The notes beneath the pieces were generated by a model. It ran no database searches, was not told where the DNA came from, and saw nothing but the letters and a program-made list of their open reading frames with translations. From Bimastos eiseni (lineage: Eukaryota > Annelida > Clitellata > Crassiclitellata > Lumbricidae), in the NCBI GenBank assembly GCA_959347315.1, contig OY365810.1, positions 4,199,467 through 4,263,466 of the forward strand: DNA of 64,000 nt, read 5' to 3'. Made by a program: the position numbers and the translations under genes. Below, piece by piece: positions 44,603 to 56,267 of the stretch; positions within the stretch are counted from its first letter, which is position 1, and each line of letters opens with the position of its first letter.

Positions 44603-44959
44603 TTGCTGTTCGAATTCACGCGAACCTTGAAGGCGCTGTTGGAAATACAGACGAACTGGAAGATGATATCGTCAACCGGTTAACGATGGTTCTGGAAATT
44701 GTCCTTTGGAAGAAGCTACTCGGTATCTGGAGCTGGCCCAGTTGAGAATAATTGCCGCCAAGAAAGGACACAGCATCATCATCGACATCATCTGCAAGAC
44801 GCACGATGAGCTGCTGCAACTCATTGATCTACTGAAGATGGACAGATTGAAGGAAATCATTGAGAGGGTCTTCACTGAAATGCTTTCGATTGTAGATGCT
44901 CTAAGGGTCACGCTTACCTGGTCACTGGAAGAGTTCAGAAGAGCTACTGAGTACTTTGG
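44603..44959 (+). pseudogene. TRADD-N-like module exon, set A (one frameshift)
   Basis: The acceptor TGTATACAG ends at 44602 and the donor GTTAGT begins at 44960, phase 1 at both ends. The first frame gives AVRIHANLEG and DELEDDIVNRLT. One base on, a different frame gives CPLEEATRYLELAQLRIIAA, KKGHSIIIDIICKTHDELL and KMDRLKEIIERVFTEML, then LRVTLTWSLEEFRRATEYFG. The second part aligns with the set-B exon at 36072-36455, and so does the first part, so a one-base indel near 44690 is the simplest reading. It could be a sequencing error, since the flanking CARD exons are intact. Confidence 0.55.
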
Positions 44960-45800
44960 TTAGTATGAAAGATTGATGCCGAGAAAACTTACACAGAGCA
45001 ACAGTACGGTGGTGAAAATACATGTATTTATTGCACCCAGGAAAAAGCTAACAATTGGTTTAGTACTTTCAAACTCAGTTTTATTATGAACGTCACTAAA
45101 ATTAATTTCTAAACAGGTATACAATCAGTCATTTACATATCTATATAAATGTCTGGTGGTCGATAAAAGGAAGAAAATGAAAAGAAATCACTTTTCCTAC
45201 TCATTACGTCCTAATATTTCGTTGAACCACCTCTAGCTTTGATCACAGGTGATGCAGTTATTATCTCCGCCAGTTATATGTATGCTTTAAGACATTGAAC
45301 TTTGCGCCTTTTAAGTACCTCACAAATGCTCTGCACACATGACCTGATCTATTAAAGCAAGTTTTCTACATTTTGAGAATAGTTGCTGCACAATTTAGAA
45401 TGGGCAGCAGCTGGCGCAATGGAATTCGGGGAGGCCCGCAAGGACGGAATTGCAATAATCCATGTGCGTTAATTTGACAGTGTTTTAGCGTCAATACAAC
45501 ACGGACTAATTGACTGCGTTGTTAGAGCCGTATCTGACAGACGCAGGACCTGATGTCAGTTCTTTGTATTGATAGTTGTCTTATGTATTGCCCCAGATTC
45601 AAGTGCCGACGTCTGGTACCTTGGCCTGACAATTCAGATTCATTCATCTATTATTTTTGTGTGTCCACTTGATCCCAATTATAGTTTATCCCATAATTAT
45701 CACATAACTGTTAATTGACTTTATCAGATTGATATTTTCACTTTAATGCAGATTGTTGTTGTTTTTTTGAACTCACATCTATCAATTGTATGGTATGCAG

Positions 45801-45979
45801 ATTTGGTACAGAAGAGACTTTGCAAAGCTAAAAGTGCACTAGGCGAGAACGAAGTCGTGGAAGCAATTCCTTCTCAAGGAATTGAAGGCAGGCAACTAAA
45901 TGAGTCTATTTCGTTTCTCATCAATCACCTTAAATGTTACATTTTGCACACGCGTCTATACATGTTGCTTCTATTCTGA
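45801..45979 (+). CDS. Candidate terminal exon, set A
   Basis: The acceptor GGTATGCAG ends at 45800. In phase 1 the frame is open for 59 codons to TGA 45977: basic (LVQKRLCKAKSALGE), then a hydrophobic/helical tail (ISFLINHLKCYILHTRLYML), similar in character to the tails of the TQT terminal exons. There is no TQT motif and no homology that I can prove, so it could be an intronic chance frame. Confidence 0.35.
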
Positions 45980-46159
45980 CCTTCTATGGTGTAGCAATAG
46001 TACACCATAGTCTGGTCATTGACTGTGGCTGTCTGCCTCCTGAAGTTTTGGATCTTGACCTAACACTGTTTGGCGCGCTCTGCCGTTGGCTTTTGATTTG
46101 ACTTAGCACTTTGGAATGATTTCCGCGATTTTATTTAATGGGCGTTTACAGAAAATGCG

Positions 46160-47270
46160 ATTAGTGTAGTATAGAATATTATAGAATAATATAGTATAAT
46201 GTTGACTTGCATTGTATGGCATAGTTTACTGTAGAATAGCGTAGAATATTGTAAAGAATGAGAGTCACATTTAGAATAGTTAGAAATAGTGTGGCATAGC
46301 ATACTATAGCGTAGTAAGGTCCAGTGGCGTAGCGCCATGGAACGAAGTGGAGCAATTGCTCCAGGACACCAAGGGCTGAGGGTCGCCTCATCGGCCGATG
46401 TAAAATTATTTTTTTCTTATAATTTCTGCCGATGGTTAGCTTCACAAATTAACAAGACTTAGCGTCGTAGCCCGTACGCGTCTGACGGACGCCTTGATAA
46501 ATTCGCGGTATTTAGCCTATTACGCATCAGTTAATAACAGCCCGCGTTCAGCCCGTAGGCCTATGTATGAACACACCATCTTCGATATCAACACGTACAC
46601 ATGCTATCACGTTATTAAAAGTAAGCCTTTAGGTGAGAGCCAAATAAAACTGGTTGACGTTACTCATATTCAGATCAGTTGTTCGGCTGCATATAAACGC
46701 AGTTATTACATGTACATGTAGCTGCGTTGGTCGAAATGAACACATTTTTAGCACTGCTTTGTTCATTGAAGAGAATTTTTTGGACGTTTCTGTACTGCTT
46801 CTGTTCGTTGTGAAAACTAGGGCAGAAGAGTTTGACTCATTTTGCGTTGACTTTCGAGTAGATGCAAAATGTGTGCAGACTAGTAAACATCAGGAGTGGT
46901 TTCAATGCTAGCGAATGTTTATTCCTGATGCTGTGATTGTTTTGTGGTTCGATTTTTAAGAAAAGTACAGCTTTTTACTAGACAGTTAATAATAACAGAA
47001 CTGTTTATTTAATTGCAACACGGGTTTCTCTCGTTGAACAAAATTATTTTAAAACACGTTCGAAAGGACACTCGATGGCAGCATCCAATTCAAATGTGAG
47101 CGATATTCACCAAAAACTCAAAACACGCATGAGGCACAGAGAATGGACCTTGCTCAGTGGGAAGGTGCCACTGGTAAAGTCAAATATAGAATTGTATAGC
47201 ATGATGTAGCATGATGTAGTATGCCACACTATATTATAGTATGGCATATCATGGCATAAAACAACATACT
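46160..47270. repeat. Inverted low-complexity arrays (TATAGAATA / CATAGTATAG type)
   Basis: A first run of TAGAATATT/TAGTATA-like units at about 46160-46320 ends in GTGTGGCATAGCATACTATA. A second run at 47190-47265 contains the inverse, TAGTATGCCACACTATATT. The arrangement resembles the array-terminated elements at 42025 and 49915. A hAT-like CAGTGGCGTAG start is at 46322. Boundaries and target duplications were not found. Confidence 0.4.
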
Positions 47271-47329
47271 AGCAAATCAAATTTACACACGTCTGTATTG
47301 GTTATTCATGACCTTGCCTTCCTTGTCCA

Positions 47330-47845
47330 TGCCTTCATTTGGTGACGCATTGACTACTTCAATTCACTATTTGCTGGTTTTCCCAAGGCACGCTTATCTT
47401 GCCTGCAGTCAGTTATGAACTCTGCAGCGAGATTCATTGCTCGTTTCCCTCGCTACTCCCACATTTCTACCTACACGACCGACGTCCTACACTGGCTTCC
47501 AATTCCCTCTCGCAGCCAATACAACGCACTCCTCTTTGTCCTTAGAATTCAACAGGGTAAAGCTCCTAAACATCTCTGCGACTTAATGCGAAGACCTCTG
47601 TCTGCTGTCTCCTCCCCCGTCTCTGATCTGCGGATCGACTTGATCTTCTTGTTCCACGGGCCATTGTGGGCTCTTTTATATGGAATGACCTGCCCCCATT
47701 ATCTGTAGCAAGCTTTTAATCGAGTTCCCACCCTCATCCTTTCGTTGCCTGAAGACTTTTTTATTTCCTCTATATAGGTTGTCACGCTGAGAGCGCTTTT
47801 GCATAGCTAGTACTGTAAGAAGCGCTTTATAAATAACCAGATACG
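47330..47845 (+). mobile_element. 5'-truncated L2/CR1-type LINE fragment
   Basis: Carries only the last part of the RT region: LQSVMNSAARFIARFPRYSH, VLHWLPIPSRSQYNALL, GKAPKHLCDLMRRPLS, then frame decay. The 3' UTR GAAGCGCTTTATAAATAA ends with a short GATAC repeat (about 47830-47842). It is related to but diverged from the copy at 26215-27292. Confidence 0.85.
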
Positions 47846-47942
47846 ATACGATAACATATATAGTGCACCGTGTCTAGTTCATAGTGGCATTGTAGAGTTA
47901 ACTAGCATTTTAAATAACATCAGCTTTTATCTGCTATTCTAG

Positions 47943-48044
47943 ATGCTGAACACTTGTCTTTGAGCGAAGATCTGCCGTCACATCTAACAATAGCCAAGAA
48001 GGAATCTCTTTCAACTGCATTTATCGAGAAATCTAGATATGGAG
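47943..48044 (+). CDS. Ser-rich linker exon (phase 1-1), copy 1
   Basis: The acceptor TATTCTAG ends at 47942 and the donor GTAAGA begins at 48045. 34 codons: AEHLSLSEDLPSHLTIAKKE then SLSTAFIEKSRYG. It is homologous to the exon at 61979-62086 (SSDLSLSGDLQSTLTVTDKS). No domain is recognised; it is a low-complexity spacer with possible phosphosites. Downstream intron sequence (about 48265-48340) is also duplicated at 62638-62710. Confidence 0.55.
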
Positions 48045-49269
48045 GTAAGAAGCTGACAAAATATAAATTATTAAATGTTGCAAAAATGTTCATGTTCCCT
48101 TATTCAGTCATCCCAGCATCTCCTTCATATGTTTGTAGACGTGATGATTTTTATTCAATTTTTCATGCATATGATATTCTGTTCCTGGATCGATCTATTA
48201 AGGTTTCTTTGCTAAAGTTTTTCTGTAACAATGCTTGCTATTTCAGTTGTATTGTATGATAACTATTTCTTAGCTTTTGTATCGCCACGGTTATAATCAT
48301 AGCGGCATACTGTCTGATGAAAAGGGCAATCGCCCAGCCACGAACGGTCACAAATGTCATGGGAACATTAGCATTTGATGTGTCTGTCCTTTTCAACGTG
48401 ACCAAACTTCAAGCGTTTGTAGCTTGCACAGTGGCATAGAAAGTGAAGCGAATCGGTTGGTAATGTCATCAATAGACAGTACATCCAAGAGATCTTTTTC
48501 ATACGCTAGCACCAGCAACGATGAGAAGTCGTCCACCATGATTGTGGAACGCATTTCTTCTTCACAATAGGCCTACACGCACACTACTCATGGCGCGTTC
48601 GGCGCTGCAGCTAGATACGGCTAAGTCAGTCAATGTGTTGTACACGCATGTCAGATTCGGGTAAGAATATAGCTGAAGAAGAACTCGTAGTGGCTTAATG
48701 AAACTTTGATTTATCCATTGAATACAGCTTAACCGAGGCCGTGGGCCAAAAGCTCATCCGCACCCGCTGAGCCCGGCGTCCGCTCTGCTTGCTGCGGGCA
48801 CTTCCCGGTTCACGCACTGTAGGCAGCATAATAGGCCTACATTTCAATTGAGCGCTACAGAGTACAGACTTTATCGTAGCAAGAGATAAGATAACATGAT
48901 ATTGGACATACACTGCGCTCTTGCTAGCGGTAAATATCACGATGGGCGTATGGGAACTGGACCATTCACCCAGAATAACTGTCTTTCAAAATAAAATACC
49001 ATCCCAAAAAAATCGGATTTCCCTAATTTTGGCTGTTGCTCTTTGGCGCCATTCCCCCAGGATGGAAGCCCCTGCCAGTTACGATTATCAAGACAATAAG
49101 GAACTCAGACAGCTACCAGTGATACCCACACGTACATAGGCACATACATAGGTTTAAAAAAATCAATGTCAATCCCAAGCCTGAAAAAGGAAGAGAGTAA
49201 CGCTAATGATCTTTGTTATAACACGGTATCACAATACTGAAACTACATGTACTAGGCCTACCATGGTGG

Positions 49270-49459
49270 ATCGTGATGGTTCTGTATCGATAGTCCGAAT
49301 GTTCGATAATCCGAAGAAAATTTTCTAGTCCGAAGATTTTCGGATTGCCGAACCTTCGAACTATCGAACCCTAGGTACTCTCGAGCTTACACTAATCTTC
49401 GGACAATTGGACTTTCGGATTATCGAACTTTCGAGCTATCGAACGGTCCCCGATCGTGA
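49270..49459. repeat. Foldback MITE-like inverted repeat
   Basis: About 46 bp at 49270-49315 (ending ATGTTCGATAATCCGAA) pair with 49414-49459 (TTCGGATTATCGAACTTTCG...). Smaller TCCGAAGATTTTCGGA hairpins lie inside. The 190-bp unit is almost entirely made of TTCGGA/TCCGAA and CGATAG blocks. It has no coding capacity. Confidence 0.7.
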
Positions 49460-49556
49460 TAGCAGATAGGCCTAATTGGATTGCCAACGTAAAATTTCTT
49501 TATTTCTTGCACCATTTGAAAAACAATTATTGTCATTGGCAATGTTAATCTTCCAG

Positions 49557-49637
49557 AACCGCTTGACAGATATGACCAAGGCTCTTTGGCGTACGTTGAC
49601 ATTGGAGGCATTGGAATAATTTCACACGGCTTTCAAG
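49557..49637 (+). CDS. Acidic/Tyr linker exon (phase 1-1), copy 1
   Basis: The acceptor TCTTCCAG ends at 49556 and the donor GTAGCT begins at 49638. It reads PLDRYDQGSLAYVDIGGIG... and ends HGFQ|G. It matches the exon at 54380-54451 (DEHDQGSSTYVDIERMAHEV) and even the donor context GTAGCTAT. A Y-V-D-I core is kept in both. Confidence 0.55.
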
Positions 49638-49914
49638 GTAGCTATAAAAGTCTTCTGATTAGATTCTCATCGGATTTTACGATAACTCTTTGAGCATTAT
49701 TTGTGTTTCATTTGTTTTAGCTGCAGTTTGGGTTTGGACTTTGGAGGCATAGAATGCAAGAAAATTAGAACCGACCGACAAAAGTCAAAAATAATGTATA
49801 ATATTACAGTTTGTGTTGAATGGACAGTAAAAGATGGACAAAATAGTGACAGGGAGTGTGAGAAGCAGAGGTACAAGACAGAGACGTAGGAGGAAAGAGA
49901 CATCCGCGAGATGG

Positions 49915-50689
49915 TGTGCCGACAGTTAATCGCGCGACACTTAATCGCATTTAATAGAACTTGGTTCAACTGAACTTGATTCTCTTACGCATATTTATTA
50001 TAGGGATTTAGCACGTAAACGGAATGAAATGCACTATCAAATAAAAGCTGGATTGATGAAAAGAATGCGGATCAAGTGGTGGCTAGGATGATGAACAGAT
50101 TTATTCCGAGATTGAAGTGGGAATGATCAAAATATTCGTGTTTAACTAGAAGCTGGATTGATGAAGAAAGTTATGTTTCACTAGAAGCCCGAATGAGGAT
50201 AATATGTAGGTTTTAACAATGGCGTAAAATTGAATGATGAAATGATCCTTATTATTTTTAACAAGAAGCTGGATGAATGACACGAATTCTTTTCATCATT
50301 CCAGCTTCCATCTAATGGTCGTTCTTTTCATCAGCATTGCTCCCAGTTTCGCATTTTTTATCGATCCAGCTTCTAGTTAAACAGATCCCTTTCATCAATC
50401 TTTTTGCTAATTTAAAAGAATTATAGTTAAATCAAAATGTTGCAATCGTTCCCGCTCCCATTGAAACCGCATTTTATCATTGACACAGCTTCTACTGAAA
50501 CATAATTATTTGTAACCACATAAATTAATAATGGCACAAAGTAGTTGTGAATTGAGATTAAGTGTCGCACGATTATATGTTGCGAGATTAAGTGTCGCGA
50601 GATAAAGTGTCGTTGAGATTAAGTGTCGTTGTTTAAGTGCCACGCGATTAAGCGTCGCGTGATTAAATGTCATAATGTCATGTAACCCA
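49915..50689. mobile_element. Non-autonomous element with tandem-array inverted termini, second family member
   Basis: The left terminus has 15-bp units (GACACTTAATCGC type, about 49921-49955). The right terminus has the inverted array (GAGATTAAGTGTCGC type, about 50549-50670). Flanks GCGAGATGG (49906-49914) and GCGAGATAT (50690-50698) agree at 7 of 9 positions and may be the target duplication. The interior carries the same GAAGCTGGATTGATGAA repeat as the element at 42025, first direct and then inverted around about 50285, making a large foldback. No transposase was found. Confidence 0.6.
50040..50400. repeat. Degenerate ~35-bp repeat (GAAGCTGGATTGATGAAAA family), array 3, head-to-head
   Basis: Direct units to about 50280 (AAAGCTGGATTGATGAAAAG, GAAGCTGGATTGATGAAGAA, GAAGCTGGATGAATGAC) face inverted units after it (CATCATTCCAGCTTCCATCT, TCGATCCAGCTTCTAGTT). 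This gives a palindromic centre near 50285. Confidence 0.8.
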
Positions 50690-51214
50690 GCGAGATATGG
50701 TTGACATGCACGATCAGCAGATCGCAGGAAGCAGAGGTGTAAGAGAAGATCAAACGAAGATCCAGTTTCTGTTAAGTACACCGGTGCTACAAAAGAAAAT
50801 TTGCTTTGAAAAAGTTGAACTGACACTAATTGTAATTTTAGGTAAATGTTGTCATTTGTTACGCAAAATGGCACCGTCCAGTTGTGTGTAGGAGTTTGTA
50901 TCGCGAATATCTTCTCATCGCTAAACCATGTCCTGTCATTTTTATCAAGAGTATAGTGCGCTGCTTCAGACGCTTGCATGCTTCCAATCGTTTCTTTGCG
51001 TCGGACTTGGAAAGCTGTTGGACTTCACGTCGACAAAGTAGCTTAAAAGCCATCTTCTGCAATACGTTTTACGGTCCTCCTCTAATGACTGATTCATGCT
51101 GAATTTCCCGGGAAGATTTGCTTGTCCCCAGGTCATCACCTTGACCGCAAATGAACTCGGACACACGAGTAATGATACTGTAGCGGACGTGAGCGCCGAT
51201 TCGCGTGGTTAACG

Positions 51215-51377
51215 CAGGGCCGTACCGGGCTATAATTGCGCCCTGTGCCTAGCATCAATCTGGCGCCCCACATTTTGAAAATAGAGCGTTTTATGGAATA
51301 ATAAGTTATTCGATCCTGAAATTTGCGCCCTATCCACATTTGCGCCCTGGGCCCGCTGCCCCCTCGGTACGGCCCTG
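51215..51377. mobile_element. hAT-like MITE, 163 bp, with 8-bp target duplication
   Basis: The terminal inverted repeats CAGGGCCGTACCG (left) and CGGTACGGCCCTG (right) match perfectly. Flanks are GGTTAACG (51207-51214) and GGTTAACA (51378-51385), 7 of 8 identical. The interior is rich in GCGCCC/GGGCGC. Ends and duplication length identify a hAT-type non-autonomous element. Confidence 0.85.
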
Positions 51378-51947
51378 GGTTAACAACTCGAAGTTTCTGT
51401 TTCACCAATTGATCAGACGATTCAAAGCATTTTTATTCCATCCTCTGTTCGGAAACTCTTTTATGATTTAAAATAAATTAAATATCTTATGAGTTCGCAA
51501 ATTTCGGATCAAAACTCGATCATCATCTGTCAACGGCGCCATTGTGCGTCAGTAGTGACGACAAAATATGGCACTGTTCCAAACATTTGCTTAAAATTAA
51601 AACCAGTACCAGTTCAACTTTTTGTAAACTTAAGCTATAGTGAAATATCTATAATTTTACACATTAAGCATAGATAATTTACAAATAATTATTGGCGTAG
51701 TTATATGCATGCATTGCAAAGTCGGTTCATTTACGCTGGCCCACATTGTATTTTACAATTATTATTTGCACTGCCATGGTTTTTAATAAGTGCGTCAGGA
51801 AGGACGTTTGTTTATTTTGGACTGATTTTTTAATGCTTGCTTTACTAGGACCCGATGCTACTCTCTCTTACTATGTGAAAAATGACGATTCTACCTACCA
51901 TAGGCGTAAATTGCGGTTTAATTAACGATGTTCGTGTTTGCTGATAG

Positions 51948-52171
51948 GTTTGAATTTCCTTAGTCATCCGGATCTGGGAATGTTAGGCGAAAATTGTAAG
52001 TGTGATGCCTCCACACAAACAGATGAAGATTTATTCGAAAAGAAAATTACAGGTTTCGTACAGAAGTTAATACCTTTTAAAAATCAGTTATATCAGTATA
52101 TATTATCTCACTTATTAATCTCAGCCATTGCATATAATGTGGCTGAGACGGCTCGAGCGCTGTTGTCCTAA
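51948..52171 (+). CDS. TQT-motif terminal exon, set A
   Basis: The acceptor GCTGATAG ends at 51947. The exon enters in phase 1 and is open for 74 codons to TAA 52169: LNFLSHPDLGMLGENC, then KCDASTQTDEDLFEK, then a helical tail (FKNQLYQYILSHLLISAIAY). It is homologous to the set-B exon at 35590-35768 in motif and general tail layout. As a stop-containing exon it would end a transcript before the coil and propeller exons that follow, so alternative 3' ends are possible. The TQT motif is a potential dynein-light-chain binding site. Confidence 0.6.
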
Positions 52172-52475
52172 GCTTATTAGGAACTAGACACTTTTCTTGA
52201 AGCAGAACTGCATGTAAATGATTAACAATTTATTCACAGTTAGTAGGTTACATATTAATTGGCTTAAAATGATGCCACAATGCACTCGTTCTGTATTTTT
52301 TTAATACAAATGATCAGCCTTTTCCACGTCAGTTTTGGCGATGACTTCGAGATATCGTAGGTTTTGTGAGCTGTGAACAGTCAATTTCATGACCGACTTC
52401 ACTTATTAAACTGCTTCTGATATAATTGAGTAAAAATTACCAAATTGAGTTGATTCTACTTTACACTGTTTATAG

Positions 52476-52576
52476 ACAGCAATGAAGAATGTCTGGATCT
52501 GAAAGAAAAATTGGAGCAAGAGCTAAAAAAGAACGAAAGGCTTATTGAACTACAAGAAGCAAACCTAAGACAAATA
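52476..52576 (+). CDS. Coiled-coil exon (phase 1-1)
   Basis: The acceptor GTTTATAG ends at 52475 and the donor GTAAAA begins at 52577; that acceptor is chosen because it preserves phase 1. It reads SNEECLDLKEKLEQELKKNE, then RLIELQEANLRQI, with clear heptads of Leu/Ile and charged residues. A short parallel coiled coil between death-fold and propeller regions would support dimerisation, as also suggested by the LC8-type motifs. It lies upstream of linker 54380 and propeller 55408. Confidence 0.55.
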
Positions 52577-53264
52577 GGTAAAAGTTGAAGTTATCTTTAA
52601 TTATCTGTTATTTGTTAATTCATAAAGTCTTAAAATGAGCGACATATGCCTGCCATTTTCTAAATGTTTGCACCACACATGATTGAAATAAAATGCTACA
52701 TTGTGTTTAATTTGCCTTTGAGCAGTTTAGATACTAGTACATGTTGGCCTACCTACATATTCTTGAGTCTATAGCATTGGCTATCCAATGAAACTCTACA
52801 AAACATAAGGTCAGAAAATTTCGACATAATGAGAATGATGCCCTACGTAATGATAGTTTGCAGCAAGAGAAACTTTCCACGAAATATTCGAGAGATCATA
52901 GCATCATGCTTCATTAAACTGCTACAAGTAATGGTGTATGTTGTGACTGTGACTTCGAACTGTGCAGAAATTCCTTTGCAATTTTAGCTATAAATGTTTT
53001 AGCACCACTTCAAAGAAAACTTATAAGAAAAGTAATGCGCTAGTTCATTTTTACGTTCATTATTATATTCATTTTTGCGATTAATTCGCTCAGTACACAT
53101 CATCTGAGTTGCGAATAGTCAGTCGCCAGGTATAGGTTTATGGTTGTTACTTACCCATATAATATTTTCACTGACAATTTTGATATTTTTTATACACATG
53201 TTTCTTAAACGATTCATAAATGGCGTGTGCATAGTGTGCATACATTTTAATTTCCCTGAAGATA

Positions 53265-53285
53265 ATGATGATGATATTGATGACT

Positions 53286-53367
<82 letters not shown>

Positions 53368-53368
53368 C
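53265..53368. repeat. GAC/GAT trinucleotide microsatellite
   Basis: About 15 GAC units followed by about 11 GAT units. It yields poly-Asp, poly-Thr/Met or poly-Ile/Val frames that are not genes. 53400-54370 holds nothing recognisable. Confidence 0.95.
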
Positions 53369-54379
53369 AACGTTAACTTCCTTCAACAGTAAATGTTGTT
53401 TGTGCATGTTTCCAAGACTTTCTACTGAGAACAGTTCGGCGCTTAACACGTAAACTGGAGGGAACAAAGGAAATGTCTGGCAAAGGTATACAAATGAACT
53501 TCTATAGCAAAACGTAGACTGTCAACATCAGCGCAGTTTAATTGCATGAAATAGATAAAAATATTTGCATCTGATGATAGACGTATTTTTAAGGCCGATA
53601 AATGTCGGTGTATAGCTGACATATAAACTCTTTTTAATCCAAAACTTTTACAAGAGTGCTACTTTTCTATCCGGTCTACAAATCGAAATGACTTTCGTCA
53701 TCAAAATCATCCTAATCACCGCAGATTCTTGTAGTAATTCGCTTTTATTTAGAATATTGACACCTTTTGATGTGTTTTATTTGTATTTAGATAATACATT
53801 TTGCCATAAATTCTACACATTATAATTTATTCCTTTGAAGTTAGAGTATAGTTAAAATTTCAATTTATATAATAAATCAATACGATCTAAATAAGTTAGA
53901 AAATAAACTTAAACTTACTAAGCTTCTTAATAGCACAAAATAAGCAATCAGATATCATGTCAAACAACATTAACTTTGAAATATGATTGCCTCTCCAATG
54001 ACCAAATGTAGGGATTTGAAAAATATATCGCTAACTTTGTGCATTTCCAATATTGTAGTGACGAGCAGTGCTAAACTAACTAGAGTTCAGCAGCTAACTT
54101 GGACCATGGACTACGCTGACGTTTATTAACAAACTGCTCTCAGACCTTTTTAGCTGAGATGCATATTTTAGGTTATTAGGAAGCACAATATAATGTGAAA
54201 ATGGCAAGCGTAATGCTTAATGCGAAGCAAAGAACTTTCAATTATTTTCTAGCTTTGACCATAAACAGAAGTTGTACGGCAAAAGCGTGTTGTTGCCATA
54301 CCACAAAGTTATATTTTATGCTTCATCTTCCTATAACTAGTTCCAGTGAAGAATTGTTTGCTTATGTTAATCTTTCTAG

Positions 54380-54451
54380 AATCGTCTGACGAACATGACC
54401 AAGGTTCATCAACGTACGTTGATATCGAAAGAATGGCACATGAAGTTCAAG
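54380..54451 (+). CDS. Acidic/Tyr linker exon (phase 1-1), copy 2
   Basis: The acceptor CTTTCTAG ends at 54379 and the donor GTAGCT begins at 54452. It reads SSDEHDQGSSTYVDIERMAH, then EVQ. It is the paralogue of 49557-49637 and shares the YVDI core and donor context. It lies about 950 bp before the propeller exon at 55408 with compatible phase. Confidence 0.55.
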
Positions 54452-55407
54452 GTAGCTATTAGTTTTATTAACCCAGAACAAACAAGTTGAATGATTCTTT
54501 CTGGTTCACACTAAATTAATCGTCTGCCCATTTTCTTTTGGTTCTCTGCTTTCCTAGGCAGATTCGCAAGTCGCCATTCGACACGTTTTCCTGGTCTTGT
54601 CTTCAGCTTGCTGCAACCCTCTCATCAACCAGTCAAAGAGACGAACCGAGTTTGAATTTCTTGCTGAGTCCGAGTACCGAGTCTTACGAATTCAGTTTGC
54701 CTAGTCTGATTATCTTGACTTTTAGTTTGTCAATTTGCTCACATTCATTATTTAAAAAAAGTTTTATCTTAGTTTACACTAAGAAGAAGTAGCTAGTGAG
54801 CACTGATAGTAGCAGCCTTTGTGTTTACCAGTTAGGTCGATTGTCGTTTTGTGAAATAAAAAATTCGATTTTCATTTTGAACAGAAAATCGGAAACATTA
54901 AAACTCGGACCTATTGTTTTTCGAGTCTGAGTACTACGAAAGTCGGGCCGAGTCGAGTTGCGAACCTTTTTGCGGTTCATCCCTAATCCAGTCCAACAAC
55001 AATCCACCTTAATCTTCGCATGTTTTCCACCTCCATTCATCCCGGAATAGAAGTTCTTTGGAAGAAGTTTACCTTCATTATGTGTCCCAATCATGTTCTC
55101 TGTCGGTTTCTAATTATTCCTATCAAAGATCATCTTTCGCCCACCATTTGTATTATTTAATAGTTTGTAATGCGATCCACTCAGCTTACTCTCTCCATTC
55201 ACATCTCGCAGGCCTCTAATCTTTTTATGTCTTCCTTCTTTATGATCAATGTATGCGATCAGTATAGCAGCACAATCCAGATAATAGACTCTATTATTTG
55301 TATCTTCAAAATCAGATTCATATTAAATACCCCTCTCATTAATTCTACTTTTAAAAGATAATTTATGGAAATCAACAAAGTTATTTATTTTAAGTATACG
55401 TGTTTAG

Positions 55408-56267
55408 TTTCTGTTCAACTTCGACGCGAAAGCAAATCGGTTCCAGTTCAGACGATCAAGAGACATTCCGCCAAGGAGATAGAGAAATTGATTCGTGGAT
55501 TTGCGATTTTAGGCAAAGAATTGTTTATTGTGAGCGACAAAAGTTCAGACATTGAAGTTCATGATACAGTGAAATTCAGTTTCAGTCGTCGCTGGAATTT
55601 TAAGGAATTAGTTGATCCTTTGGATATAGTATCCTGCGACAAAAATACATGTCTTTACATCAACAATCACAGAGGCTACCGTCAGTCAAGTGATATCTTA
55701 AGAGTCGATTCAAGTGGAAAATTAATAAAGAAATGGTCAACAGGAGACGATTGGGGATACAGTCTGTCTGTTACAGAAAAATCAAACATAATTTTAGCTG
55801 TTACTAATAATAATAAATTAAATGAGTATTCTTCAGATGGACAGTTGATCCGTGAAATAAATTTGTCATCAGACTCATATATTTATTATCCATTCCATGC
55901 TGCTAAACTGGCCAATGGTAATTTCGTGGTAAGTTATGGTGGCTACGATGATTTGAATGGAGTCTGTATAGTGGACGCAGAAGGAAACTTACTGTTGTCA
56001 ACCGTTGGATCTATGTGGACCGAACAAATTACTCGTCCTGTCTATTTGGCCATTGACAACAACGAATCTGTGATAATTGCTGATCAAATGAATAGCCGAG
56101 TTGTGTTAATGAATTCAGATCTGGAATTTAATAGAGAAATCCTCTCAAAACAAGAACATGGAATACAAGATCCATGTAAGATTCTTTTGCATTCGTCAAA
56201 CGGTCAACTGTTTGTAGCTGACAATGATTGGATGAATGAACGGATTTCGATTTTTGAACTAAAATAA
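55408..56267 (+). CDS. NHL-like beta-propeller terminal exon, set A (intact)
   Basis: Open for about 286 codons to TAA 56265. It is homologous along its length to 24758-25659: VEVHDTVKFSFSRRW-type strand, RVDSSGKLIKKW, YSSDGQLIREINLSSD, LANGNFVVSYGG, CIVDAEGN, IADQMNSRVVLMNSDL, LFVADND and ISIFELK. In the other copies the acceptor AG directly precedes GTCAACTT-like sequence. Here that position reads TG (55412-55413), but an AG six bases upstream (55406-55407) keeps phase 1 and only adds two codons, so a shifted acceptor probably rescues the exon. It may be the C-terminus of a protein with set-A CARD and coil exons. Confidence 0.75.

Noticed and set aside
53265..53392. Poly-Asp, poly-Ile and poly-Met/Thr open frames.
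   Set aside because: They are pure products of the GAC/GAT microsatellite with no start or splice context.
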